Source of the DNA: Primorskyibacter marinus
Lineage (GTDB): Bacteria; Pseudomonadota; Alphaproteobacteria; Rhodobacterales; Rhodobacteraceae
DNA length: 64,000 nt
Assembly: GCF_003313245.1 (NCBI RefSeq)
Contig: NZ_QJSD01000008.1
Span: 1 to 64,000, forward strand
Reading direction: 5' to 3'
Positions 10,368 through 18,804 of this stretch are shown one piece after another (position 1 is the stretch's first letter; each line of letters begins with the position of its first letter). The notes beneath the pieces were generated by a model, which did not search any database, was not told the DNA's origin, and was given only the letters and a program-made list of their open reading frames with translations. Both the position numbers and the translations under genes were made by a program.

Positions 10368-11399
10368 TCAGTTTGAAACCGGATTTTTGACGTTGACGTC
10401 GACGACGAGCGATCCGGATTTTATTTCGGCGATCGTCGCATCGACCAAGGCCTTCACGTCGTCCGGCACCTTATCTGCAAGCGCCTGATAAGGGGCGATA
10501 CCAGCTCCACCATCAGCCATGCCACGCCAGATGATGTCGGTGTTCCCGTCGTAGGGTTCGCCGTTCACCTGTTTGTCCCACCATTCGTCGATGATCCAGT
10601 TCACGTCAGGGTCCCAGAATGCAAGCGCGCTGGATACGATCGTTTCAGGTGAATAGCTGTGTTGGTCCCCGAAATTGGCAAAGCACAAAATTTCCGCCTC
10701 TTCACAGGGTTTGAAATTGGCCGCGAGAGAAAAGATGATATCAGCCCCCGTTGATATCTGGGCGGAGGTCATTTCTGCCGCTTTACCCGGATCATACCAG
10801 CTCTCGATGAAGGCGACTTTCTGGACAATGTTTTCGTTGACCGACCGAGCTCCCGCAAAGAACGAGTTGATCTCATCGTTCACGTCGTCTGCCGGGAATG
10901 TCCCCACGACACCGAGCGTGTTGCTTTCGGTCAGTTTGCCGGCCATGACACCCAGAACATAGGAGGCTTCGTGAATACGCTTATACACCCAGTATTGGTT
11001 GCCGCCCAATCCCTCGTTGCCCGAGCCAACCACGACGAAAAGAATATCCGGAAACTCGTCCTTCAGCTTTTTGACTTGGTCGGAATATGTCGAATGGGCC
11101 CAGATGACGTCGAACTCACCCGATTCAGCGAAGAGGCGCATCGCTTCACCCGCGTCGTCACCCCATAGCGGATCGGTATATTGCCAGTTCATGTCAAGCC
11201 CATGGGGTTTTTCCGCCTTCACGCGTTCAAGCGAGTCAATCAGAGTGCCGTCCCAGGGGGATTCGATCCCCGCCGATAGGATGATCGCGATGTTAAGATC
11301 CGTCGGATCGTCAGCGGCGGCCGTTTGTGCCGAAACGAAGACCGAGGACAGTGCGATGGCACTGGCGCCGGCTATCGACAAGAATTTACGTTTTTTCAT
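10368..11399 (-). CDS. BMP-family ABC transporter substrate-binding protein
   Basis: The 343-residue exported protein has a signal peptide (basic start MKKRKF, hydrophobic core, likely cleavage near QTAAA-DD). The mature part is the Med/PnrA/BMP fold (GVVGTFPADDVNDEINSFFAGA, ISTGADIIFSLA, DIIWRGMADGGAGIAPY). There is no lipobox cysteine, so it should be a soluble periplasmic protein. Family members bind nucleosides, purines or related compounds. It is the third gene of the cargo operon, between the stand-alone reductase and the ATPase, and is inferred to capture the methylated substrate. The start has a strong AGGAGG-like site upstream. Confidence 0.92.
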   Translation of the reverse strand: MKKRKFLSIAGASAIALSSVFVSAQTAAADDPTDLNIAIILSAGIESPWDGTLIDSLERVKAEKPHGLDMNWQYTDPLWGDDAGEAMRLFAESGEFDVIWAHSTYSDQVKKLKDEFPDILFVVVGSGNEGLGGNQYWVYKRIHEASYVLGVMAGKLTESNTLGVVGTFPADDVNDEINSFFAGARSVNENIVQKVAFIESWYDPGKAAEMTSAQISTGADIIFSLAANFKPCEEAEILCFANFGDQHSYSPETIVSSALAFWDPDVNWIIDEWWDKQVNGEPYDGNTDIIWRGMADGGAGIAPYQALADKVPDDVKALVDATIAEIKSGSLVVDVNVKNPVSN

Positions 11400-11421
11400 T
11401 TTTTCCTCCCGTTTAGGTTTC

Positions 11422-12384
11422 TCACAGGTCCAAAACCAGCAGATCGGTCAACGCACGCGAGCAGCAAAGCGTCATTTGATCGTTGTCGGCATGTTCCTCT
11501 TCTGTCAGCACTAGATCACGGTGATCCGGTGTGCCTTGCAGAACCGGCGTCAGGCAGGTTCCGCAAATTCCCTGTTCGCATGATGTGGGAATCTCTATAC
11601 CGGCGTCAGCCAGCACTTCTACGATTGTCCGGTCGGCGGGTACGTCGAGTACATCTCCGGTGGAATCCAGCTTGATCTGAAAGGGCCGGTCCTCGCCGTC
11701 GACAGCCTGCAGGTCTGCGGTAAAATACTCGCGATGAAGGCTGGAGGCAGGCCAGGCATCACTTGCCGATGCCAGTACGGCATCCATGAACCCGGTGGGT
11801 CCGCAGACATATAGGTGCGTCCCTTCTTCGGGCGGCTGCCTAAGCGCATCGATATCGAATTTTTGCTTGGCGGGACCGTTGTCAAAATGCAGATGGGCGT
11901 TTTCTGCAAACCCGGACAATTTGACCATGCCTTTGAATGCCATACGTTCGGGCGAACGGGCGCAATAGTGCAACGCAAAGCTTTCGCCCCGTTCATGCAG
12001 CGCCTGCGCCATGCCGAGGATAGGCGTAATCCCGATACCCCCAGCCAGGAGCAGTGAGTGCTTGGCGGAATCGTTCAGTTCGAAATTGTTGCGCGGCACG
12101 CTTATCGAAAGCGTTGCGCCCACGGTCAGTTCATGCATGGCCGCCGAACCGCCGCGACCGGCTTCTTCCTTCAGAACGCCCAGACAGTAGCGATGTGATT
12201 CCGATGGATCATTCCACAATGAGTATTGCCGGATGAGGCCATCACCCAAATGCACATCTATATGAGAACCCGCCGTAAATCCGGGCAGGGAGGAACCGTC
12301 TGCATGAACAAGCTCGAACCCGGCGATATCCTTTGCGAGCATCGTTTTCGCAGCAACTTTTACCTCGAGCAAACCGCTGTTCAT
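11422..12384 (-). CDS. Flavin/[2Fe-2S] oxygenase reductase (VanB/phthalate dioxygenase reductase type)
   Basis: This 320-residue reductase passes electrons from NAD(P)H to a Rieske oxygenase. The flavin domain has RQYSLWNDP, the pyridine-nucleotide domain GGIGITPILGMAQ and CGPTGFMDAV, and the C-terminus a plant-type ferredoxin (C269, C274, C277, C307). The start at 12384 has GGAGGT seven bases upstream; a TTG five codons earlier is less likely. It follows the complete Rieske oxygenase gene by 21 bp, so the two probably form their own oxygenase/reductase pair. It also resembles the flavin-ferredoxin half of the Rieske fusion at 4020-5768, and the two may share an ancestor. Confidence 0.92.
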   Translation of the reverse strand: MNSGLLEVKVAAKTMLAKDIAGFELVHADGSSLPGFTAGSHIDVHLGDGLIRQYSLWNDPSESHRYCLGVLKEEAGRGGSAAMHELTVGATLSISVPRNNFELNDSAKHSLLLAGGIGITPILGMAQALHERGESFALHYCARSPERMAFKGMVKLSGFAENAHLHFDNGPAKQKFDIDALRQPPEEGTHLYVCGPTGFMDAVLASASDAWPASSLHREYFTADLQAVDGEDRPFQIKLDSTGDVLDVPADRTIVEVLADAGIEIPTSCEQGICGTCLTPVLQGTPDHRDLVLTEEEHADNDQMTLCCSRALTDLLVLDL

Positions 12385-12405
12385 CTTTCGGACCTCCAAC
12401 CGTCT

Positions 12406-13458
12406 TCAGCTTGCCATCGGCGCGCCCAGGCCAAGCTTGGCCAAGGTTCGGCGGTATTCGACAGACATCCGGTCCGCCGGAATGTGGATTTCCTCGGTCA
12501 GATCCAGCGGCAAATCCTCTGGCCGCTGGCCTTCGACCATCGGCTTGTCTTCGTCGTTGATCAACAAGGACTCTTTCACAAGGAAATCGGCATCCGGATC
12601 GCTTGTCGTATCGGTGCAGACCTGGAAAATACGAGTTTCATGCGCAGAGACAGGGCAGACCGTGTCCGCAAAATACTGACGGTAATCGCTGTCATTTGGC
12701 GCGATGATGATGATGGTCGAGAATGGCAGCGTCAGCTGATAAGTATAAGTCACTTGGCGCTCACTCCCCTCGACATCATCCGGAAAACGATTGCCTCCTT
12801 CCAGATAAGGCAACTGAAAGCTGAGGCCGTAATCCGTCTTTTCGACTTTATAAGGAGGGATTGGATCTGCCGTCTTGCCGCCGAAAGTACCCTGATGTAC
12901 CCACGGGAAATGGGCGACATCGTTGAAATTCTCGACATGTCGGCTTGCCGCGGCATGCCAAGTACCGCTTGGAATGTAGAGATTTTTCAGGCTCTCGTCT
13001 TCAATCCCGGGCCAGACAGGCAACGGATGTGCGGGTTCGTCCGAAAGGCAGGCAAAGACGATACCATAGCGCACTTCGGATTTCAGCGACATCAGGCGCA
13101 TCTTTGGCGGAATTTTTGCATTCGGATCGGCTATGGACGGAATTTTGGTGCATTGACCCGAATGATCGAAACACAACCCATGCATGGGGCATACCAGGGT
13201 GTCGCCATCCATCCAGCCACCGCTTAGCCGTGTGCCGCGGTGAGGACAGATGTCACGTGCAACCGAGATACCTTCCGACGTCCTGTAGATCACCAGATCA
13301 ACATCCAACAGCCGCGCATTGACCGGTTTGTCCTCGATCTCATGAGCAAAAGCCACGGGATGCCAGAACGATGCCAAAATCCGCCAATCGCTCTCATCAA
13401 AGGTACAGTTTCGTGGCAGATCACCTGCGTACTTTGAGTGATTTGTGGCTTGGAACAT
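12406..13458 (-). CDS. Rieske non-heme iron oxygenase, NdmA/NdmB-like N-demethylase
   Basis: This 350-residue oxygenase has a complete Rieske domain (C71-x-H73-x16-C90-x2-H93) and a catalytic iron site E176-x3-D180-x2-H183-x4-H188, with D304 as likely third ligand. The length and both motifs match the ~350-residue Pseudomonas caffeine demethylases NdmA and NdmB. Oxygenases of this type hydroxylate N- or O-methyl groups, which leave as formaldehyde. This is the first gene of the twelve-gene operon, with GGAGAATAACGG before its ATG. The exact substrate (purine N-methyl versus another N- or O-methyl compound) is inferred from the whole cluster, not from this protein alone. Confidence 0.88.
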   Translation of the reverse strand: MFQATNHSKYAGDLPRNCTFDESDWRILASFWHPVAFAHEIEDKPVNARLLDVDLVIYRTSEGISVARDICPHRGTRLSGGWMDGDTLVCPMHGLCFDHSGQCTKIPSIADPNAKIPPKMRLMSLKSEVRYGIVFACLSDEPAHPLPVWPGIEDESLKNLYIPSGTWHAAASRHVENFNDVAHFPWVHQGTFGGKTADPIPPYKVEKTDYGLSFQLPYLEGGNRFPDDVEGSERQVTYTYQLTLPFSTIIIIAPNDSDYRQYFADTVCPVSAHETRIFQVCTDTTSDPDADFLVKESLLINDEDKPMVEGQRPEDLPLDLTEEIHIPADRMSVEYRRTLAKLGLGAPMAS

Positions 13459-13586
13459 CCGTTATTCTCCATACTGGCGAAATTGGCTGGCAGCCCCTTG
13501 GAGGCTTGAAGAGGCTATTGATGCCCACAATGTTGTTGACCTAAATCAACTTTAAAATGACTGAATCGCGACTTTTGTTGCCTGAA

Positions 13587-13609
13587 ATTAATATCCAGTG
13601 CATATTAAT
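13587..13609. promoter_or_regulatory. Perfect inverted repeat in the divergent promoter region of the demethylation operon
   Basis: ATTAATAT and ATATTAAT flank a 7-base spacer, giving a perfect 8-bp dyad. It lies about 130 bp upstream of the first oxygenase gene and 80-95 bp upstream of the araC-type gene, in an AT-rich stretch. It is a good candidate operator for one of the two cargo regulators. Confidence 0.5.
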
Positions 13610-13691
13610 CTTTGCCACCACCCATCTCTGTGTCTGAATGGTGATCACTTGCGTCGCCATGTCACAGAACCACTATTCGGCATTTTGATCT

Positions 13692-14540
13692 TTGATTGAT
13701 TTTATGGACCAGCTACTCAACTACGTTCGCGGATATTCCTTCGGCAAAATGACTTACCCTAACGGAGGTGTCTTCGGCCCTATCTTGCGCCCGTACCTGT
13801 CACTATTAACGGTTGAACAAGGTTGCTGCATCATGCGTACGGAAGACGCCGAAATTCTAGTCGCGGCAGGACAAACTGGCGTTGCCGTTGCAAATGAAAA
13901 GTTTGAATTTCACTATCGCAAGGGCGAGTGCACGACTGCGATTTGGTGCGAAGGGTTTTTACCGCGCCTGCAGAAACTTGAATTTCGCCAGATGTGTCAC
14001 GGCTACGAGACGGTGTCGACAACTCAAAGGCTAGCTCAATTGCAGGAGATCGGACTAGAAGCAGGTCATTCTTCTGGACCAGAACTTAATGCAATGCGAG
14101 ATGCGATTGGTCACGCTGCCCTTCGTGCATTTCTGGTTGAAGCTCATCAATCCGAGGCAGACAGAAAAATTCCCAAAGCGATCCTTATTGCTCGTCGATT
14201 TATAAAGGAGAATATTTCTGACGAAAAACTAGATATGCCGACAATCGCCCGTAATTCAGGTATTACGCAGCAATATCTGATCAGCGCCTTTAAAAAGCAT
14301 ATAGGAATTACGCCCTCGCGCTATTTATGGCGAGTGCGGGCTTCAACCGCGCGACAACTCCTAATTCAATCTGGTCTCGCGCAATCCGAAATCGCCTTCA
14401 AATGTGGGTTCAAAAGTATGCCTCACTTTTCCAGAACGATAAAAAAACTCTTCGGAATGTCACCTGCAGAACTACGCAAGGACTTGGGATTCACTCAGCC
14501 AAGCGATACTGAGGACTCTGTTGTAGATACTTTGTTCTGA
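13692..14540 (+). CDS. AraC-family transcriptional regulator
   Basis: The protein has about 280 residues. The C-terminal ~100 residues are an AraC/XylS double helix-turn-helix (LDMPTIARNSGITQQYLISAFKKHIG, then SEIAFKCGFKSMPHFSRTIKKLFGMSPAELRK). The N-terminal half is an unassigned ligand-sensing domain. It is transcribed away from the demethylation operon, the usual layout for a local activator. The frame opens with TTG at 13692; ATG at 13704 is equally possible and neither has a clear ribosome site. The gene is noticeably AT-richer than the host DNA, consistent with recent acquisition. Confidence 0.9.
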   Translation: MIDFMDQLLNYVRGYSFGKMTYPNGGVFGPILRPYLSLLTVEQGCCIMRTEDAEILVAAGQTGVAVANEKFEFHYRKGECTTAIWCEGFLPRLQKLEFRQMCHGYETVSTTQRLAQLQEIGLEAGHSSGPELNAMRDAIGHAALRAFLVEAHQSEADRKIPKAILIARRFIKENISDEKLDMPTIARNSGITQQYLISAFKKHIGITPSRYLWRVRASTARQLLIQSGLAQSEIAFKCGFKSMPHFSRTIKKLFGMSPAELRKDLGFTQPSDTEDSVVDTLF

Positions 14541-14923
14541 CTGTGTGTTGGATCGTCCTGCAGGTCAGCAGGTTTAGATATCAGCGAGTTCTGTGTCTCG
14601 AAACACTTTTCATCACAACACTAAATCAGCTCACGAGAGACATCGAGGAAATTGAGCTCGCATTGAGCCCTGTTACAGAGCCCATAGATACATGCTGCAG
14701 CAAATGTGAACTTCCAAAAGCGGTCTTAGGAGAGGTGCCGTGAACGGCGAGTTTGATTTCGCTCGGTTCCAACGCATCGCAAGACCGGTTTGGTGAAATC
14801 CACCGCATCGCCGCACCCATGTCGCTGCAAGCGCGACAATATTCTGCGTGAGCAATATCTGCAGCCGCACAATTCCGGTTTGTCCGCAGAGCAGTTGTTG
14901 ATGTAGAGCGCGGCGAAGGTCAG
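14541..14923. other. Junction between cargo and transposition module, no recognised gene
   Basis: This 383-bp stretch separates the araC-type gene from the resolvase stop. Short open frames exist on both strands (about 65 residues), but none has a ribosome site, a recognisable domain or consistent codon use. It may be the scar of how cargo was joined to the tni module. Confidence 0.5.
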
Positions 14924-15523
14924 CTAGCGCGCTTCGATGGATACTTCGGCGCTCGGCGTCCGTTGTAGGACGCGATAGACTGTCGGCCGCGAAACATCGA
15001 ACAGTTCTGCCAGATCGCTGATGGAGTAGTCGCCCGTGTCATACATGCGCCGCAACTCTGTCTGGCGGCGATCCGACAGCTTGGGCTTCTTGCCCTTCAG
15101 CTTCCCCTTAGCGCGGGCGACTGCCATGCCCTCTTTGGTGCGCATGCGGATCAGGTCAGCCTCGAACTCGGCGAAGGTGGCAAGAATGTTAAAGAACATC
15201 TTTCCCATCGGATCGTGCGGATCATAGACCGACGCCCCTAAGGCAAGCCTAACCCCGCGCTTTGCCAACTCGTCTGCGATGGAGCGAGCGTCCGGAACCG
15301 ACCTTGCCAGCCGGTCGAGTTTTGGGACCACCAGCGTGTCGCCGGCTCTTACGGCGGCCAAGGCCTGCGCCAGTCCTGGCCGCTCGCGGTTCGTTCCGGT
15401 CAAGCCATGGTCAGTATAGGTGCGGTCCTCAGCCACACCGAGATGCAGGAGGGTTGCCTTCTGAGCGGCAAGGTCCTGTTTATCGGTCGAGCATCGGGCG
15501 TATCCAATACGAGTTTCAGACAT
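14924..15523 (-). CDS. Serine recombinase (resolvase/invertase family, TniR-like)
   Basis: The protein has 199 residues. It has the N-terminal serine recombinase domain with the catalytic Ser about residue 12 (GYARCSTDKQD), the arginine-bearing LDRLARS segment and a C-terminal helix-turn-helix (YSISDLAELFDVSRPTVYRVLQR). It would resolve cointegrates formed by replicative transposition. It is divergent from the transposase gene, as in Tn552-like elements, with a candidate res site between them. Confidence 0.93.
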   Translation of the reverse strand: MSETRIGYARCSTDKQDLAAQKATLLHLGVAEDRTYTDHGLTGTNRERPGLAQALAAVRAGDTLVVPKLDRLARSVPDARSIADELAKRGVRLALGASVYDPHDPMGKMFFNILATFAEFEADLIRMRTKEGMAVARAKGKLKGKKPKLSDRRQTELRRMYDTGDYSISDLAELFDVSRPTVYRVLQRTPSAEVSIEAR

Positions 15524-15707
15524 GGGGGCGTCCTTCGGAAAAATTATTCTGGAGCCATGTAGAATTGTAACGAAAAAGGCCCGTTAAATGATACTATCAC
15601 CGTACCAGCTAAATGAGAATCGATTTTCCCCTTAAATATAAGGTGTGGGCCCGAGGCGAGACGGCGTCCGCTCAGCGTTCCCCTTTCGGACAGATTGGAG
15701 ATGCAGA
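15524..15707. promoter_or_regulatory. Candidate res site and divergent promoter region of the transposon
   Basis: This 184-bp AT-rich gap between the divergent resolvase and transposase genes is where Tn552/Tn5053 elements keep res. It contains an inverted repeat (TAACG at 15568-15572 with CGTTA at 15582-15586) and two TAAATGA copies. The resolvase subsites cannot be defined by eye. Confidence 0.4.
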
Positions 15708-17120
15708 ATGGACGAAGCGATGCGCCGGTTCGCCGCTCTGCGACCCCATCTGGAAGAGGGCGTTTCTCTGACCACTGCCGCCCGCGCGGCCGATGTGCCG
15801 ATCCGGACGGCGCAACGCTGGTTGTCGCGATACAGGCTGGAAGGTCTGGACGGATTGAAGGTCAGAGCGCGATCTGATCGCGGCACTCGCAAGCTACCCG
15901 GGCCACTGATCACTTTGATCGAGGGGCTCGCGCTTCGCAAGCCCCGGCTGTCCTGTGCCGCAATCTATCGACGCGCTGAAACTGTTGCCAAAAGCAGGGA
16001 TTGGTCAGTTCCATCCTATGGCACCGTTCATTCCATCGTACAGGCACTCGGTCCTGCGATGGTCACGCTAGCGCAGGATGGGGCGTGCGCCTATCGAGAC
16101 CGCTTCGAGCTGATCCACCGACACAGAGCGAGCGCACCGAATGCGCTCTGGCAAGCGGATCATACGATGCTGGATATATTGATCATCGACGCGAACGGAA
16201 AATCGGTGCGGCCTTGGCTGACTGCGATTATGGACGACTATTCCCGCGCAATCGCTGGATACCTAGTATTTCTCGGCGCACCGTCGGCTCTGCAAACGTC
16301 CTTGGCGCTTCGACAGGCCATCTGGCGCAAGCTGAATCCGGACTGGCCGATCTGCGGGATTCCAGAAATTCTCTATGTCGATCACGGGAGCGACTTCACA
16401 TCAGAACATCTCGAACAGGCAGCTGCCAGCCTGCGGTTCCAGATCATCCATTCCGCCGTAGCGCGACCGCAGGGGCGCGGAAAAATTGAGCGTTTTTTCG
16501 GCACATTGAACACCGAACTGCTTCCGGAGCTCTCCGGCAACGTCGTGAACGGGAAACCAGCAACATCGCCGAAACTGTCGCTGGCCGATCTCAATGCCGT
16601 CATCGGCGCGTGGATCACGGAGACCTACAATTCTCGCACTCATCGCGAAACGGGGCTGCCGCCGCTGACGTCGTGGTGCGCCGACGGTTGGCTTCCTCAA
16701 ATGCCCAACACTATTGACGACCTCGACCTGTTACTCGTCATGGTCGCAAAGCCTCGGCTCGTGCGCCGCGACGGTGTGCATTTTCAAGGGCTGCGCTTCA
16801 TGAGCACGATCCTTGCTCCCTATGTCGGCGAAAGCGTCACGATCCGATATGATCCGCGCGACCTTGGTGAGATCCGCGTCTTCCACAAGAACCGCTTCCT
16901 GTGCCGCGCCATCAGCCCGAAACATGCCCATGAGACGATCACGCTGAAAGACATACAGACAGCCCGTGCGGCGCAGCGGCGGGCCCTGCGCCAGCAGGTT
17001 AATGAACGGGTCGGCGTCGTTGCGGAATATTTCCCGGAGGGAACAGCCCGCAGGACGACCGAGACCGCGCCTCGACCGCAACGCAAGTCGAAACTCCGAA
17101 CCTATCAGTCTGATGATTGA
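15708..17120 (+). CDS. tniA: DDE transposase, TniA/Tn552 p480-like
   Basis: This 470-residue Mu/Tn552-type transposase cuts and joins the element ends. An N-terminal helix-turn-helix (VSLTTAARAADVPIRTAQRWLSRY) is followed by an integrase-fold core: D151 in QADHTMLD, D225 in YVDHGSDF and E261 in GRGKIERFFG, with 35 residues between the last two. A Mu-type beta-barrel domain follows (VHFQGLRFMSTILAPYVGESV), as does a basic tail. The start at 15708 is chosen for GGAG seven bases upstream and near-exact agreement with the 480-residue Tn552 protein. The stop abuts the ATPase gene. Confidence 0.93.
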   Translation: MDEAMRRFAALRPHLEEGVSLTTAARAADVPIRTAQRWLSRYRLEGLDGLKVRARSDRGTRKLPGPLITLIEGLALRKPRLSCAAIYRRAETVAKSRDWSVPSYGTVHSIVQALGPAMVTLAQDGACAYRDRFELIHRHRASAPNALWQADHTMLDILIIDANGKSVRPWLTAIMDDYSRAIAGYLVFLGAPSALQTSLALRQAIWRKLNPDWPICGIPEILYVDHGSDFTSEHLEQAAASLRFQIIHSAVARPQGRGKIERFFGTLNTELLPELSGNVVNGKPATSPKLSLADLNAVIGAWITETYNSRTHRETGLPPLTSWCADGWLPQMPNTIDDLDLLLVMVAKPRLVRRDGVHFQGLRFMSTILAPYVGESVTIRYDPRDLGEIRVFHKNRFLCRAISPKHAHETITLKDIQTARAAQRRALRQQVNERVGVVAEYFPEGTARRTTETAPRPQRKSKLRTYQSDD

Positions 17121-17122
17121 CA

Positions 17123-17938
17123 ATGACGGGACAGCGCAATGGCACATTCATCGCCACGAAAGAGCATCGCCGCTTTGTCGAGTTCGCAGCTGCGGTGCAG
17201 AAACACCGGTATATCGGAATCTGCTTCGGCACGGCTGGTGTCGGAAAAACGATGTCGGCGCGGCGTTTCGCCCGGTGGGACAAGGCCGAAGCGCTCCTGA
17301 CGGAGTGGGGGCCACGCGACGCATCGGACGCCATCGCCTATGAGGCATTGGCCAAGTCACGCACAGTTTTCTACACACCGACAGTCGGCGGCCCGGTTCG
17401 GGAGGTTCGGGAAGATTTACGCCGTCTTATAACCCGCGCAGAAGGTTCCATCGATCTGGCGCTCAATCCGAGCATGGTTATTCCGGAACGCCATGCTCAA
17501 GGGTCTATAGAAGTTCTGGTAGTCGATGAGGCCGAACGACTTTCGACGCAAAGTCTTGAACATGTGCGCGATATCTTCGACCGGACCGGTATCGGCGTTA
17601 TCCTGATCGGAATGCCCGGCCTGGAACGAAAACTGGAACGCTATCCGCAGCTCTACAGCCGGATCGGCTTCGCACACCACTATCGCGCGCTGAAGGGGGA
17701 TGAACTGACCTTCGTCCTCACCCGCCACTGGCGAAAACTCGGCCTGCAACTGGACGCCGCCGACTTTACTGATCACCAAGCGATCGCATCCATTGCCCGC
17801 ATCACCGGCGGGAACTTCCGGCTGCTGCATCGCCTCTTTGTCCAAATAGAACGCATCCTAAAGATCAACGAGCTATCACTCGTTACTGACGACGTCGTCG
17901 AGGCCGCACGCTCCACGCTGGTAATTGGCGCCACTTAG
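17123..17938 (+). CDS. tniB: Transposition AAA ATPase, TniB-like
   Basis: The protein has about 271 residues, the same as Tn552 p271. It is an AAA ATPase of the MuB/TnsC/TniB group that selects target DNA for the transposase. Walker A is GTAGVGKT (residues ~36-43) and Walker B is EVLVVDEAE (~132-140), followed by the arginine-rich YSRIGFAHHYR region. A TTG at 17117 overlaps the transposase stop; ATG at 17123 is equally plausible. The last codons and the stop lie within the right inverted repeat. No TniQ gene accompanies it. Confidence 0.92.
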   Translation: MTGQRNGTFIATKEHRRFVEFAAAVQKHRYIGICFGTAGVGKTMSARRFARWDKAEALLTEWGPRDASDAIAYEALAKSRTVFYTPTVGGPVREVREDLRRLITRAEGSIDLALNPSMVIPERHAQGSIEVLVVDEAERLSTQSLEHVRDIFDRTGIGVILIGMPGLERKLERYPQLYSRIGFAHHYRALKGDELTFVLTRHWRKLGLQLDAADFTDHQAIASIARITGGNFRLLHRLFVQIERILKINELSLVTDDVVEAARSTLVIGAT

Positions 17939-17976
17939 CGCTGAAGGAACACCGCCAGATAACGCTGGGGATCACA
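17929..17976 (-). repeat. Right terminal inverted repeat of the transposon
   Basis: Its reverse complement matches 2-49 at 34 of 48 ungapped positions, starting TGTGATC. It overlaps the end of tniB and ends immediately before the resumption of aldehyde dehydrogenase coding sequence. Confidence 0.85.
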
Positions 17977-18755
17977 GCAAGACGATCACCAAATCGGCGG
18001 GCGAAACGCTCAAGAAAGTCGCGCTGGAGCTTGGCGGCAAGAACCCGCAGGTGATCTTTGCCGATGCCGATCTGGACTCTGCCGCCGATGCCGTGACCTT
18101 CGGCGTGTATTTCAACGTCGGCCAATGCTGCAATTCATCCAGCCGGATCATCGTGCATGAAGACATCGCCGATGATTTCATCGCCCGCGTCGTCGCCCTG
18201 TCGCGCAAGGTGGTGTTCGGCAACCCGATGCACCCCGACACCCAGGTCGGTGCCATCGTGACCGCCGATCACCAGGCCAAGATCGACGGCTACGTCAAGG
18301 ATGCGGCCGATGCGGGGGCCGAGGTTTGTCTTGGCGGCAGCACGCTGACTGTGCCGGGGCTGGGCGATCAATTCTATCAGCCCACCGTTCTGCGCGGCGT
18401 GACGCCCGACATGGCAATTGCCCGCGACGAGGTCTTTGGCCCCGTCCTGACGGTCCTGACATTCCGCGATTTCGACGAAGCTGTTGCCCTGACAAATGAC
18501 TCGACCTACGGTTTGTCTGCGGGCGTCTGGAGCGAGAATGTCCACACCTGTCTTGCCTTTGCCCGCAAAGCGCAGGCGGGAACGGTCTGGACCAACACAT
18601 GGATGGACGGATTTCCTGAAATTGCGTTCGGCGGAATGAAGGAGTCGGGACAAGGGAGAGAGATCGGACGTTACGGATTTGAAGAATTCCTTGAGGTGAA
18701 ATCACTGGTCATGCGCATCGGACGCAGCAGGGCACCTTGGGTGAAGACGACCTGA
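17977..18755 (+). pseudogene. 3' half of an aldehyde dehydrogenase gene disrupted by the transposon
   Basis: From 17977 the frame reads the second half of an NAD(P)-dependent aldehyde dehydrogenase: KTITKSAGETLKKVALELGG, catalytic Cys in NVGQCCNSSSR, EVFGPVLTVL, and FGGMKESGQGREIGRYG near the end. About 220 N-terminal residues are absent, including most of the nucleotide-binding half. The first retained bases (GC of a Gly codon, then Lys) fall in the conserved FTGSTxVGK segment. The 5' half should lie left of base 1. The gene would have headed the ABC/GMC operon; the fragment cannot be functional alone. A frame can be read from 17925 inside the transposon end, but that start has no biological support. 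Confidence 0.88.
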
Positions 18756-18776
18756 CGCCGCCACGGCGGCCGTCAG
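18752..18776 (+). terminator. GC-rich hairpin between the aldehyde dehydrogenase remnant and the binding-protein gene
   Basis: CTGACG plus CCGCC pairs with GGCGG plus CGTCAG with one bulged base, overlapping the stop codon. There is no T-run, so it is more likely an mRNA processing or stabilising structure ahead of the binding-protein gene than a full terminator. Confidence 0.35.
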
Positions 18777-18804
18777 CAAACGAATGAATATGGGAGGATA
18801 CCTA

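Noticed and set aside
14543-14743. A 66-residue gene after the AraC regulator
   Set aside because: No ribosome site, no domain, and composition like the surrounding non-coding DNA.
17925-18755. A complete 276-residue aldehyde dehydrogenase gene starting at 17925
   Set aside because: The first ~17 codons lie inside the transposon right end and show no family similarity. The cofactor-binding half is missing, so this is a disrupted gene.
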